A stretch of DNA of 64,000 bases from Shewanella halotolerans. Its GTDB lineage: Bacteria; Pseudomonadota; Gammaproteobacteria; Enterobacterales; Shewanellaceae. The notes under the pieces are model-generated. The model was not told the origin of the DNA and ran no database searches. It saw only the letters and a list, made by a program, of their open reading frames with translations. Both the position numbers and the translations under genes were made by a program. This document shows, in pieces, positions 15,520-24,513 of the stretch; the stretch's first letter is position 1; each line of letters opens with the position of its first letter. Where the stretch lies: contig NZ_CP080417.1 in assembly GCF_019457535.1 (NCBI RefSeq), forward strand, positions 4,216,001 through 4,280,000. Reading direction: 5' to 3'.

Positions 15520-16719
15520 TCAGAGATAAGGCCTGAAAGCCGGCTCCTTGGCCAGCGCCGCCTGACTGCCCTTGAGGCTAAATTCAAAGCCACACAGGGT
15601 CAGGCTGCCGCGCATGGCTATATCATTGATGATGGCGGGCGTATCAAGCGGCGAGAAACGCGCCTGGGTCGAGGTGTCGGCCAGCAGACTTACCGTCATC
15701 GGCCGATAGCTCACGCCATTATTAAAGGTCAGGTTCTTACAACTGCTGTCACCCTCGGCGCTGGCGAGGGACCAGATGGTGCTGGGCTCGCCTCGCTCAC
15801 CCAGCCAGCTAAGCATCAATACCTTGCCCTCCAGTTGCACCTTAAAGCCATCTGGCATCGCCACCTGCTTGATGTTTGTCCCGGGCGCCTGAGCAATCTG
15901 CGCTGCGGCTTCTGACTCTGCTGCGACTTGTTCGGTAGCATCATCGCCCCCAAGCCAGAACAGGCTGCCAAGCAACAGCGACAGGCAACCGAAGCCTAGC
16001 AGGGCGCCGCGAGGATGACCCTTGATGGCGATTAAGGTTGTACCAAACAGCTTAGCCAGCTGCTCCCCAAGCGTATTAACTCCTTGCGCCAACCTATCCT
16101 GGGGTTGGCTAGCTTGGGACTGGCTAGCTTGAAAATATTTGTCTTTTGTAGCGTCACTTCGATAGACCTGCTGCGCATCGAGATCAGACGCCATGGCAAA
16201 TGCCTGCTCCCCCCCTGGCTCATTGTCCTGCGCCAACTCTTGCCCTATTGCGTGCTCCTGAGCTGGAGCATGAGCAAATGCAGGCGAATCGCCCGCCAGG
16301 GTGGGCTCAACCCGGGTGCGGCGCTCGTTACTCACCATCAAGGGGCCACTGTAGCCCAGGCTATCGAAGGGGGCAGATGTCTTAGGCCGAGGACGAGAGA
16401 CGATGAAGCCCACCGCCAGAATACTCAAGATAAGGGCGACCCAGTTCGGCCAGGCCTGCTCGGCAAATACCAGGCTCACTGCCAGCAGCAGTGGCCCAGG
16501 GACGACCGCCAATGCCAGCAGACGCTGAGCGGCTATCAGACGACGGCTGGCGCTGAGCAGCGAGACGGCGATTAATGGCAGGGCCAACAGTAACAAGATG
16601 CCATGACCGGCAAACAGTAAGGAGAAGAGATAGATAAGGCAGAGCGAGGCGCCACTAATGACAAGAAAACGCAGGCTGGTATCCACGCCCTGGCGACAGA
16701 AAAAGGTGTTTAACGACAT
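15520..16719 (-). CDS. Conserved membrane protein of unknown function
   Basis: A protein of about 399 residues from the ATG at 16719; an upstream in-frame GTG at 16731 is less likely. The first 120 residues hold about four closely spaced hydrophobic helices. A long polar linker rich in Ala, Gln, Glu and Ser follows (about 125-225), then one more membrane segment (GFGCLSLLLGSLFWLGG) and a C-terminal domain of about 135 residues that probably faces the periplasm and has the stretches GFKVQLEGKVLMLSWLGE and DIAMRGSLTLCGFEF. I do not recognise the family. It is the first gene of the minus-strand unit leading into the nucleotidyltransferase and kinase, and is divergent from gmk. A hairpin (GGGCGG/CCGCCC near 15478-15497) may attenuate transcription after it. 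Confidence 0.6.
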   Translation of the reverse strand: MSLNTFFCRQGVDTSLRFLVISGASLCLIYLFSLLFAGHGILLLLALPLIAVSLLSASRRLIAAQRLLALAVVPGPLLLAVSLVFAEQAWPNWVALILSILAVGFIVSRPRPKTSAPFDSLGYSGPLMVSNERRTRVEPTLAGDSPAFAHAPAQEHAIGQELAQDNEPGGEQAFAMASDLDAQQVYRSDATKDKYFQASQSQASQPQDRLAQGVNTLGEQLAKLFGTTLIAIKGHPRGALLGFGCLSLLLGSLFWLGGDDATEQVAAESEAAAQIAQAPGTNIKQVAMPDGFKVQLEGKVLMLSWLGERGEPSTIWSLASAEGDSSCKNLTFNNGVSYRPMTVSLLADTSTQARFSPLDTPAIINDIAMRGSLTLCGFEFSLKGSQAALAKEPAFRPYL

Positions 16720-16910
16720 AAAAAATCCCACTTCACGGCTATCTCAGCAAAGAGTCTACTGGATCTCGCCCCGGATGACGCTTAATTTTGGTTAATTTTC
16801 CCGGCCCGCCTAATGCCTACCAAACAATTACCCGTCCAAAGCAATCTCCATCCAGTCAGAAATCAGCAGGAAAGATAAACAGACCCTAGCCTAAATTTAC
16901 TACTAGGCTG

Positions 16911-16916
16911 TATAAT
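16911..16916 (+). promoter_or_regulatory. Predicted -10 element of the gmk promoter
   Basis: A perfect TATAAT lies 43 bp before the gmk start codon. No clear -35 hexamer is visible 16-18 bases upstream. It is the best candidate for the promoter of the gmk-rpoZ-spoT stretch. Confidence 0.45.
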
Positions 16917-16958
16917 GTCTGGCTACCTAAAACGATACAGCCTTTGGATAGCAATTAC

Positions 16959-17582
16959 ATGACCGCTCGCGGAAACCTCTTTATCATTTCAGCGCCTAGT
17001 GGCGCCGGCAAGTCTTCACTTCTTAGCGCTATTTTGCAGGATAAACCCGCCGATATGAAGGTCTCTGTGTCACACACAACACGCCAACCCAGAGTCGGCG
17101 AAGTCGACGGCGAGCACTATCATTTCGTCAACGTCGACGAATTCAAGGCGCTGATCGACAAGCAGGCCTTCTTCGAATGGGCCGAGGTGTTCGGTAACTA
17201 TTATGGCACCTCGAGAGAGGCGATCGAGGTCATGCTGAATAAAGGCATAGACGTGTTTCTCGACATCGACTGGCAAGGCGCCCAGCAGGTCAAACAGATG
17301 ATGCCAGAGGCGATTGGCGTCTTCATCCTGCCCCCCTCTAAGGCCGAGCTTGAGCGTCGCCTCACCGGCCGTGGTCAGGACAGCGCAGAGGTCATTGCCG
17401 GGCGTATGGCCCAGGCAACCTCGGAGATCTCCCACTATGGTGAATATGACTTCATCATAGTGAACGATGACTTCGAGCAGGCACAGGTGGATTTAAAGGC
17501 AATTATTCGCAGCCAACGCCTCACTCGTGCTAGTCAAATTCATGCTCAAAATGATATGCTTAATGATCTGTTGGCAGACTAA
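16959..17582 (+). CDS. gmk: Guanylate kinase
   Basis: A 207-residue enzyme that phosphorylates GMP to GDP with ATP. The start at 16959 gives MTARGNLFIISAPSGAGKSS and the same length as the E. coli protein; a TTG five codons upstream is not needed. Motifs present are the P-loop APSGAGKSS, the GMP-binding SHTTRQPRVGEVDGEHYHF, and FLDIDWQGAQQVK. It stands in the conserved order gmk-rpoZ-spoT, linking GTP supply to (p)ppGpp metabolism. Confidence 0.97.
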   Translation: MTARGNLFIISAPSGAGKSSLLSAILQDKPADMKVSVSHTTRQPRVGEVDGEHYHFVNVDEFKALIDKQAFFEWAEVFGNYYGTSREAIEVMLNKGIDVFLDIDWQGAQQVKQMMPEAIGVFILPPSKAELERRLTGRGQDSAEVIAGRMAQATSEISHYGEYDFIIVNDDFEQAQVDLKAIIRSQRLTRASQIHAQNDMLNDLLAD

Positions 17583-17641
17583 CTGTCATCGTGTACAATT
17601 TTGCGTCATTTTTTCACCCATAAACACTGGAGTTTCAATAC

Positions 17642-17923
17642 ATGGCTCGCGTAACTGTAGAAGACGCCGTAAACCAAATCGGCAACCGTTTTGATATGAT
17701 CCTGGTTGCAGCGCGTCGTGCTCGCCAAATCGCTGTGCAGGGCAAAGACCCTATGGTTGAAGAAGAGAACGACAAGCCAACGGTTATCGCCCTACGCGAA
17801 ATCGAACTTGGCCTGGTTACCGCCGACACACTGGACGCCGATGAGCGTCAGACCGTCCGCGAACGTGAAGCAGCCGAAATCGCTGCCGTTGCCGCCATCG
17901 CCGAAGGCCGCAACACTATCTAA
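17642..17923 (+). CDS. rpoZ: RNA polymerase omega subunit
   Basis: A 93-residue protein beginning MARVTVEDAVNQIGNRFDMI and containing ARRARQIA, matching omega over its full length. Omega helps assemble beta-prime into RNA polymerase and, in E. coli, forms part of one ppGpp-binding site. A ribosome-binding site (CTGGAG) precedes the ATG, and the spoT start follows 13 bp after the stop with TAAGGAG across the junction, so the two genes are cotranscribed. Confidence 0.97.
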   Translation: MARVTVEDAVNQIGNRFDMILVAARRARQIAVQGKDPMVEEENDKPTVIALREIELGLVTADTLDADERQTVREREAAEIAAVAAIAEGRNTI

Positions 17924-17936
17924 GGAGTGAAGCCAC

Positions 17937-20042
17937 TTGTATCTGTTTGAAGGTCTCAAGGAGTCTGCGTCAAGTTACTTAGAAGCGACGCAGGTAGAAT
18001 TACTCAAGCAGGCCTATCAGGTAGCGCGCGATGCTCATGAAGGGCAGATGCGCACGAGTGGCGAACCCTACATTACCCATCCGGTTGCGGTTGCCCGCAT
18101 CCTGGCCGATATGCGTCTCGATCATGAGACGCTCATGGCCGCCCTGCTGCACGACACCATCGAAGATACCCCTGTCACCAAGGCAGAGCTCTCAGAGCTG
18201 TTTGGTGAATCTGTGGGCGAGCTGGTCGAAGGCGTCTCTAAGCTGGACAAGCTTAAGTTCAGAGACAAGAAAGAAGCCCAGGCGGAAAACTTCCGCAAGA
18301 TGATGATGGCCATGACCCAGGATATCCGGGTGATCCTCATCAAGCTGGCCGACCGCACCCACAACATGCGCACCCTAGGCGCCCTGCGTCCCGACAAGCG
18401 TCGCCGCATCGCCCGGGAAACCCTGGAAATTTACGCCCCCATCGCCAACCGTCTGGGTATTCACAATATCAAGACAGAGCTGGAAGACCTGGGCTTTCAG
18501 GCCTACTACCCCATGCGCTATCGGGTACTTAAAGAGGTGGTCAAGTCTGCCCGTGGCAACCGAAAAGAGCTGATTCAGAATATCGAAGGCGCCATCAAGA
18601 CTCGCCTCGAAGACACAGGCCTCAAGGGCACGGTCAAGGGTCGCGAGAAGAACCTCTATTCCATCTACAACAAGATGTGTAACAAGGAACTCCAGTTCCA
18701 AGAGGTGATGGATATCTATGCGTTTAGGGTGATCGTCGACTCCATCGACACCTGTTATCGCGTCATGGGCGCCATGCACGGCCTGTATAAGCCGCGTCCC
18801 GGTCGCTTCAAAGATTATATTGCCATCCCCAAGGCCAACGGTTATCAGTCGCTACATACCTCGCTATTTGGTCCACACGGCGTGCCGGTGGAGATCCAGA
18901 TTCGTACCGAGGATATGGATCAGATGGCCGACAAGGGGGTTGCAGCCCACTGGCTTTACAAGGGAGCCGGTTCTGCCCAGCAAGGCACCACGACTCAGGT
19001 GCGTGCCCGCAAGTGGATGCAGAGCCTGCTGGAGCTACAGCAGAGCGCCAGCACCTCCTTCGAATTCGTCGAAAACTTCAAGACAGAGCTGTTCCCAGAA
19101 GAGATCTATGTCTTCACTCCAGAGGGACGCATTCTCGAGCTGCCTGTAGGCGCCACCGCGGTGGACTTCGCCTATGAGGTGCATACCGACGTTGGCAACA
19201 CCTGTGTCGGCGCGCGGGTCAACCGTCAGGCCTACCCGCTGAGCCAGCCGCTGATTTCCGGCCAGACTATCGAGATCATCACCGCCAAGGGCGCGCGGCC
19301 CAATGCTGCCTGGCTCAACTTCGTGGTAACGGGTAAGGCACGCGCTAAGATCAGACAGCTGCTCAAGAGCCTCAAAGAAGATGATGCCGTACTGCTCGGC
19401 AAGCGTCTGCTCAACCATGCCCTGGGCGACATCAAGCTCAAGGATATCCCTCAGGAGCAGATCGATAAGGTGGTGAGCGAGACCAAACACGCCACCCTAG
19501 ATTCCCTGCTGGCCGACATTGGCCTGGGCAACGCCATGAGCATAGTGATCGCCCAGCGTCTCAAGGGCGATCGCGTCGAGCAGCACGAACATAAAGAATC
19601 CAACATGATGCCGATCCGCGGCGCCGAAGGCATGCTGGTCTCCTTCGCCAACTGTTGTCGCCCCATCCCGGGTGATGCGGTGATCGCCCACGTGAGCCCG
19701 GGTAAGGGCCTGGTGGTGCACATGGAGAGCTGTGCCAACATCCGCGGCTATCAGGGCGAGCCGGACAAGTATATTCCTGTGCACTGGGATAACGCCGAGG
19801 GCGTTGAGTTCCAGGCCAACCTGCGCATCGAGATCGTCAACCACCAGGGCGCGCTGGCCAAGATCACCTCTATCGTGGCCGCCGAAGGTTCGAATATCCA
19901 TAACCTGAGCACCGAAGAGCGTGACGGCCGGGTATTCTTGATTAACTTACGGATCTCGGTCACCGACCGGGTCCACTTAGCCAACGTGATGCGCCGTATC
20001 AGGGTACTGCCGGAAGTGCTTCGCACATCGCGTAATCGTTAG
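17937..20042 (+). CDS. spoT: Bifunctional (p)ppGpp synthetase/hydrolase SpoT
   Basis: A 701-residue protein starting at a TTG codon preceded by AAGGAGTG; the N-terminus MYLFEGLKE matches SpoT. Domains in order are: an HD hydrolase (HPVAVARILADM, LLHDTIEDTP), the synthetase region (GRFKDYIAIPKANGYQSLH), a TGS domain near residues 385-450 (YVFTPEGRILELPVGATAVDF), a Cys-containing linker (SFANCCRPIPGD), and a C-terminal ACT domain (IEIVNHQGALAKITSIVA). It makes and degrades the alarmone under carbon, fatty-acid and iron stress. The hydrolase motifs look complete, and full length is retained. Confidence 0.97.
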   Translation: MYLFEGLKESASSYLEATQVELLKQAYQVARDAHEGQMRTSGEPYITHPVAVARILADMRLDHETLMAALLHDTIEDTPVTKAELSELFGESVGELVEGVSKLDKLKFRDKKEAQAENFRKMMMAMTQDIRVILIKLADRTHNMRTLGALRPDKRRRIARETLEIYAPIANRLGIHNIKTELEDLGFQAYYPMRYRVLKEVVKSARGNRKELIQNIEGAIKTRLEDTGLKGTVKGREKNLYSIYNKMCNKELQFQEVMDIYAFRVIVDSIDTCYRVMGAMHGLYKPRPGRFKDYIAIPKANGYQSLHTSLFGPHGVPVEIQIRTEDMDQMADKGVAAHWLYKGAGSAQQGTTTQVRARKWMQSLLELQQSASTSFEFVENFKTELFPEEIYVFTPEGRILELPVGATAVDFAYEVHTDVGNTCVGARVNRQAYPLSQPLISGQTIEIITAKGARPNAAWLNFVVTGKARAKIRQLLKSLKEDDAVLLGKRLLNHALGDIKLKDIPQEQIDKVVSETKHATLDSLLADIGLGNAMSIVIAQRLKGDRVEQHEHKESNMMPIRGAEGMLVSFANCCRPIPGDAVIAHVSPGKGLVVHMESCANIRGYQGEPDKYIPVHWDNAEGVEFQANLRIEIVNHQGALAKITSIVAAEGSNIHNLSTEERDGRVFLINLRISVTDRVHLANVMRRIRVLPEVLRTSRNR

Positions 20043-20076
20043 TTCCACCACTATTAACCTAAGTAGAGAGAGCGTT

Positions 20077-20460
20077 ATGGCAGAGAAGATCATCATTGCA
20101 ACCGACAAGGCCCCACAGGCGATCGGCACCTATTCTCAAGCTGTTAAAGTTGGCAGCACAGTCTATCTGTCTGGCCAGATCCCGCTGAATCCAGAAACCA
20201 TGCAGATGGTCAGCGACGAGTTTGAAGCCCAGGTCGTACAGGTGTTCGACAACCTGACTGCCGTGTGTGAAGCCGCCGGTGGCAGCCTGAAGGATATTGT
20301 GAAGCTTAACATCTTCATGACAGATCTGGCCAACTTCGCCACGGTAAACGAGATCATGGGTCGCTACTTCGAGCAGCCATATCCTGCCCGCGCCGCCATA
20401 GGTGTTAAGCAGCTGCCGAAAGACTCGCTGGTCGAGATGGATGGTGTGATGGAGCTGTAA
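20077..20460 (+). CDS. ridA: Reactive intermediate/imine deaminase RidA
   Basis: A 127-residue protein of the YjgF/YER057c/UK114 family. It hydrolyses enamine/imine intermediates released by PLP enzymes, such as 2-aminoacrylate. The conserved parts are APQAIGTYSQAVKVG, YLSGQIPLNPET, the ligand-binding arginine in YPARAAIGV and the C-terminal LVEMDGVM. It follows spoT by 34 bp and ends at its own terminator, a common arrangement in Shewanella and its relatives. Confidence 0.95.
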   Translation: MAEKIIIATDKAPQAIGTYSQAVKVGSTVYLSGQIPLNPETMQMVSDEFEAQVVQVFDNLTAVCEAAGGSLKDIVKLNIFMTDLANFATVNEIMGRYFEQPYPARAAIGVKQLPKDSLVEMDGVMEL

Positions 20461-20476
20461 GCTCTAAGTTGACACC

Positions 20477-20504
20477 AAAGGGCGCTGCGGCGCCCTTTGT
20501 TCTT
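20477..20504 (+). terminator. Intrinsic terminator after ridA
   Basis: AAAGGGCGC and GCGCCCTTT form a nine-base stem around a tight TGCG loop, followed by a T-rich tail. It closes the gmk-rpoZ-spoT-ridA unit 17 bp after the ridA stop. Confidence 0.8.
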
Positions 20505-20528
20505 GATAAACATTACAAACGAAACATC

Positions 20529-21233
20529 ATGAGTCCAGAACGCTTCAAACGCATCAACCAGATGCTAGACAACCGCCAGACCGACCTCACCCTGTGTTTG
20601 GACAAGGTACACAAGACCAACAATATCGCTGCGGTGATCCGCACCGCCGACGCCGTGGGCATACATCAAATTCACGCCGTCTGGCCCGATATCGAGATGC
20701 GTGTCTCGGGCAATACCGCCTCGGGTAGCCAGCAGTGGGTCAAGACCATCAAGCACTACCACATGGATGAAGCCGCGGCCCAGTTCAAGGCGGCGGGCAT
20801 GCAGATTTTGGCCACCAACTTCTCGGAAACCGCCGTGGATTTTCGCGACATCGACTATACCAAGCCGACAGTAGTGATCATGGGCAACGAGCGCGACGGC
20901 GTCAGCGAGGAAGGCCTTGCCATTGCCGATCAGCAGATCATCATTCCCATGATAGGCATGGTGCAGTCCCTCAACGTGTCTGTGGCCTCTGCCCTGGTGA
21001 TGTATGAAGCTCAGCGTCAACGCGCCCAGGCCGGCATGTATGGCCAGCGCACCCTAGACGACGCCTACTGCCAGACCATGCTGTTCGAGCAGGGCCACCC
21101 CGTCTATGCCAAGGCCTGTCGACGCAAGAAGATCCCCTATCCCGCCATCGACGACCAGGGGCAAATTGTCGCCGACGAGACCTGGTGGCAACGGATGCGC
21201 GCCCCGGACCCGGACGCCGAGCCAGAAGCCTAA
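20529..21233 (+). CDS. trmH: tRNA (guanosine-18-2'-O-)-methyltransferase
   Basis: A 234-residue SPOUT methyltransferase from the ATG at 20529; a longer reading from 20469 would translate the ridA terminator and is rejected. It starts MSPERFKRINQMLDNRQTDL as in TrmH. The knot motifs are VIMGNERDGVSEEGL and IPMIGMVQSLNVSVASALV, and the N-terminal NNIAAVIRTADAVG arginine is present. It methylates the ribose of G18 in the D-loop of tRNAs. The C-terminal extension after residue 165 is normal for the proteobacterial enzyme. Confidence 0.95.
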   Translation: MSPERFKRINQMLDNRQTDLTLCLDKVHKTNNIAAVIRTADAVGIHQIHAVWPDIEMRVSGNTASGSQQWVKTIKHYHMDEAAAQFKAAGMQILATNFSETAVDFRDIDYTKPTVVIMGNERDGVSEEGLAIADQQIIIPMIGMVQSLNVSVASALVMYEAQRQRAQAGMYGQRTLDDAYCQTMLFEQGHPVYAKACRRKKIPYPAIDDQGQIVADETWWQRMRAPDPDAEPEA

Positions 21234-21576
21234 GTTCGTTTTGCAGGAAAGTGAAACGCCTCGCTTTCCCCACACCGCCCCGATACTCGCCTGGCAAAGG
21301 ATTCCTTCCTGGGCATTCTTGCTAGGGCTTTCTTACCAGAGCATGCCTACCAGAGCCTTCGAGCTAAGACTATGACAATTGGCCTTTTATTCCGGCAAAA
21401 CAATTGTCATAGATCACATTCTTCGCCATACTCAAAGACGCGCATAAAAAGTGGCCAGGCGCTCTCATTGCAGAGAAGGGCCCACTCAATAATGGGGGTT
21501 GTTGAGTCTCGCTCCGGCATTGGCCGAGCGAACCTAGTTGCGTCTCCTTTAACAAGAATAACGATGGAATGGCAAG
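21234..21576. other. Intergenic region upstream of the acyl-CoA ligase
   Basis: This is 343 bp with no supported gene. It contains an 11-bp inverted repeat with a 19-base spacer at 21371-21411 (reported separately), and presumably the promoter of the ligase gene. A second AT-poor part (21480-21540) shows no recognisable signal. Confidence 0.4.
21371..21411. repeat. 11-bp inverted repeat, possible operator or RNA hairpin
   Basis: TATGACAATTG (21371-21381) and CAATTGTCATA (21401-21411) are perfect reverse complements 19 bases apart. The site lies 166 bp before the acyl-CoA ligase start codon and 138 bp after trmH. There is no T-run, so a dimeric regulator site is more likely than a terminator. 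Confidence 0.5.
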
Positions 21577-23232
21577 ATGGACTCACTATTCAAATCACCG
21601 GTCGACATGTTGCACCACTGGGCCGAGCAATATGGCGACAGCACCTACCTGAAACAACCCATAAACGGTCAATACGTTAACTACAGCTGGCGCGAAGTGC
21701 AGCAGAAGATGCAGCAGATCGCCGGCGCCCTGCGTCACCTCGGCCTAGAGCCGGGCGACAAGGTGGCAGTGTTATCGAAGAACTGCGCCGAGTGGTTCAT
21801 TACCGATCTGGCGCTGATGCATGGCGGCTATATCAGCGTGCCCATCTATCCTACCGCCAATGCCGACACCATACGCTACGTGCTGGAACACAGCGAGTCG
21901 AAGGCGATCTTTATCGGCAAGCTGGACTACTGGGCCGATCAGGAGGCAGGGGTCGGTGGCGACATACTGCGACTGGCCATGCCATACGACACCATGCCGG
22001 CGCAATACCAGTGGGACACACTGCTCAAGCTGGGCCACCCCTTGGTCGAGGTGGAATCTCCGACACCCGAGCAGATCATGACCATCATCTACACCTCGGG
22101 CTCGACCGGTAAGCCTAAGGGAGCGATTCAGACCTTCGCCAGCTACGAGTGGACCTGCCGCGCCGTGGTGCGGGATCTCAAGACAGATGTGGAAGACAGG
22201 CTGCTCTCCTACCTGCCGCTGGCCCATATTACCGAGCGTGTCGCCATCGAAGGTTCTTCCTTCTATTCCGGCAGCAGTGTCGCCTTCGTCGAGAGTCTCG
22301 ACAGCTTCGTTGCCGACGTGCAGCGAGCCAGACCGACCGTCTTCTTCTCAGTGCCCCGCCTGTGGAGCCTGTTTCAGAAGAATATCATCGACAAGATTGG
22401 CTATACCAAGCTCAACATACTGCTGAAGATCCCCTTCGTCAGCTCGCTGGTGAAGAAGAAGATCCATCAAGGGTTGGGCCTCGAACATTGTCACCTGCTC
22501 GGTTCGGGCTCTGCGCCTATCCCGCCTTCGTTGATCGCCTGGTATCACAAGATTGGCCTGAACATCTGTGAAGCCTGGGGCATGACGGAAAACAGCGCCT
22601 ACTCCATCATCAACCACCCCTTCGATGCCAGCAAGATAGGCACGGTCGGGCGCGCGGTAGAAGGTTGTAGCGTCAAGCGGGGCGACAACGGCGAGCTGCT
22701 GGTCAAGAGCCCAGGCCTGATGAGCGGCTACTACAAGCAGCCGGAAGTCACCCAGGCCAGCTTCGACGAGGATGGTTATTTCCGCACCGGCGATCTCTGC
22801 TCAATCGACGCCGATGGCTGCGTCACCATCACGGGCCGGGTCAAAGACAACTTCAAGACCGCCAAGGGCAAGTATGTCGCCCCAGTACCTATCGAGCGTA
22901 AGCTGGCCCAGGATCCCCATGTGGAGCTGATCTGCATCATAGGCTCAGGCCTGCCTCATCCGGTTGCCCTGGTACAGCTCTCCGAGGGCGCAGCCTTGCA
23001 GCCCAAGGAAGAGGTGCGCGCCTCACTCAAGGCGACCCTGGACAGCATCAACCCTAACCTGGAATCGCACGAAACCGTCGATGCCATCATAGTGGTGAGC
23101 GAGCCCTGGGATGTAGATAACGACGTGTTGACACCGACCCTGAAGATCAAGCGCCATGTGCTGGAGCAGAGATTCAGCGCCAAGGTCGAAGGCCAGCGCG
23201 GCGGCGTGGTGCGTTGGGAAGACGAGCTCTAA
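21577..23232 (+). CDS. Long-chain fatty-acid--CoA ligase (AMP-binding family)
   Basis: A 551-residue adenylate-forming enzyme. The ATP-binding signature is YTSGSTGKPKGA, followed by LLSYLPLAHITERV, which is typical of long-chain acyl-CoA synthetases of the FACL/FadD15 type. Later come EAWGMTEN, GYFRTGDL and the C-terminal GRVKDNFKTAKGKYVAP. It activates fatty acids to acyl-CoA through an acyl-AMP intermediate. The start is placed by GGAATGGCAAG before the ATG and by the MDSLFKSPVDMLHHWAEQYG N-terminus. It is a single-gene unit with its own terminator. It differs from ApeH in the polyene cluster, which is shorter and of another subgroup. Confidence 0.88.
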   Translation: MDSLFKSPVDMLHHWAEQYGDSTYLKQPINGQYVNYSWREVQQKMQQIAGALRHLGLEPGDKVAVLSKNCAEWFITDLALMHGGYISVPIYPTANADTIRYVLEHSESKAIFIGKLDYWADQEAGVGGDILRLAMPYDTMPAQYQWDTLLKLGHPLVEVESPTPEQIMTIIYTSGSTGKPKGAIQTFASYEWTCRAVVRDLKTDVEDRLLSYLPLAHITERVAIEGSSFYSGSSVAFVESLDSFVADVQRARPTVFFSVPRLWSLFQKNIIDKIGYTKLNILLKIPFVSSLVKKKIHQGLGLEHCHLLGSGSAPIPPSLIAWYHKIGLNICEAWGMTENSAYSIINHPFDASKIGTVGRAVEGCSVKRGDNGELLVKSPGLMSGYYKQPEVTQASFDEDGYFRTGDLCSIDADGCVTITGRVKDNFKTAKGKYVAPVPIERKLAQDPHVELICIIGSGLPHPVALVQLSEGAALQPKEEVRASLKATLDSINPNLESHETVDAIIVVSEPWDVDNDVLTPTLKIKRHVLEQRFSAKVEGQRGGVVRWEDEL

Positions 23233-23270
23233 GCCTAGCTTGTAAACCCAATCGCTAAGACAATGACCTA

Positions 23271-23296
23271 AAAACACGCCATCTGGCGTGTTTTTT
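23271..23296 (+). terminator. Intrinsic terminator after the acyl-CoA ligase
   Basis: AAAACACGCCA and TGGCGTGTTTT form an 11-base stem with a very small loop, followed by more T. It lies 39 bp after the stop. Confidence 0.85.
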
Positions 23297-23409
23297 ATGG
23301 GGCAATCTGTGACGAGATAAACAAAGTTTAATAGCTCCCCCCTAAATTTTTGTTGCCTAAAATTGTGCAGCCTCTATGCTTGGCGCCCCGCTACTGTAGA
23401 GAGTCAATC

Positions 23410-24342
23410 ATGTTCACCCCGCTAGCCCTTATCGCTGGTCTGCTCATCCTTATTCTTGGCGCCGAATTCCTGGTCCGTGGTGCCAGTGCGCTGGCCCTAA
23501 AACTCGGCGTCACCCCACTGATCATCGGCCTCACCATAGTCGCCTTCGGCACCAGCGCCCCCGAGCTGGCGGTGAGCCTCAAGTCGGCCCTGGCCGGCAA
23601 CTCAGGCATCGCCCTGGGCAATGTTGTCGGCTCCAACATCGCCAACATAGGTCTGATCCTCGGCTTGACCGCCCTGGTACGCCCCATCGGCGTGCAATCT
23701 ATGATGGTTAAGCGCGACATCCCCCTGATGCTGTTCGCTAGCCTGCTCTTCTGGGGGCTGATCAGCGACGGTAGCCTCAGCCAGCTGGACGGTGCCCTGC
23801 TCAGCTCCATGCTGATCGCCTATCTGGGGATGAACTACCTGTTCGATAAGCAGCAGGCCGATACCGAGTCGATGGAGCTCAAACCGCTCGCGCCTCTGTT
23901 GGCCGTGGTGCTACTCCTCATTGGCATCGCCATGTTAGTCGGCGGCGGCATACTCTTTGTCGACGGCGCCGTGGCCCTCGCCAGACAACTGGGAATGAGC
24001 GAGCTGCTCATCGGCCTGACCATCATCGCCATAGGTACCAGCATGCCTGAGTTAATCACCTCACTGGTGGCTGCCAGACGCGGCGAGAGCGATATTGCCA
24101 TCGGCAATCTGGTGGGCTCTAACCTGTTTAATATATTGGGGATACTGGGGATAACCGCCATTATCCATCCCATCACGGCCAGCGTGCCCAAGCTGGACAT
24201 GTTGGTGATGGTTTCGCTGGCACTGCTGCTTCTGCCCCTAGCCTGGAGCGGCCTGCGCGTGGGACGGCGCGAAGGCGCCTTACTGCTGCTCTGCTACCTC
24301 GTCTACCTGAGCTACCTAGTCCTCTCCGCCCAATCCCTATAA
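23410..24342 (+). CDS. Calcium/sodium antiporter of the YrbG type (CaCA family)
   Basis: A 310-residue membrane protein from the ATG at 23410; 20 in-frame codons upstream are polar and belong to the leader. Two homologous halves each carry the CaCA alpha-repeat: GLTIVAFGTSAPELAVSL with GNVVGSNIANIGLILG in the first half, and GLTIIAIGTSMPELITSL with GNLVGSNLFNILGILG in the second. About ten membrane helices are visible. The family exchanges Ca2+ for Na+ or H+ across the inner membrane. A ribosome-binding site (AGAGAG) lies about ten bases before the start. Confidence 0.9.
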   Translation: MFTPLALIAGLLILILGAEFLVRGASALALKLGVTPLIIGLTIVAFGTSAPELAVSLKSALAGNSGIALGNVVGSNIANIGLILGLTALVRPIGVQSMMVKRDIPLMLFASLLFWGLISDGSLSQLDGALLSSMLIAYLGMNYLFDKQQADTESMELKPLAPLLAVVLLLIGIAMLVGGGILFVDGAVALARQLGMSELLIGLTIIAIGTSMPELITSLVAARRGESDIAIGNLVGSNLFNILGILGITAIIHPITASVPKLDMLVMVSLALLLLPLAWSGLRVGRREGALLLLCYLVYLSYLVLSAQSL

Positions 24343-24383
24343 GTTAACGCCGCCTTTTTAGCGCTACCAATTTAGCTTTCCCG

Positions 24384-24417
24384 CCGATAAGGAATGACAA
24401 ATGTCATCCCTTATCGG
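24384..24417. repeat. Long imperfect inverted repeat, probable terminator hairpin
   Basis: CCGATAAGGAATGA pairs with TCATCCCTTATCGG with one mismatch, giving a 14-base stem and a six-base loop. It lies 41 bp after the antiporter stop, where a terminator is expected, but no T-run follows. It could instead be a factor-binding site for the next gene. Confidence 0.5.
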
Positions 24418-24513
24418 TGACATCTGTGCCTGAACAAAAATTGCCATCAGGCAGATACTCTCCTTAACCCCGCTACGGGGCATTACGCAACACAGGTTCT
24501 TAAGGAGAAGCCA

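Noticed and set aside
20469..20528. A 20-residue N-terminal extension of TrmH
   Set aside because: It would translate the ridA terminator hairpin; the start at 20529 gives the family N-terminus.
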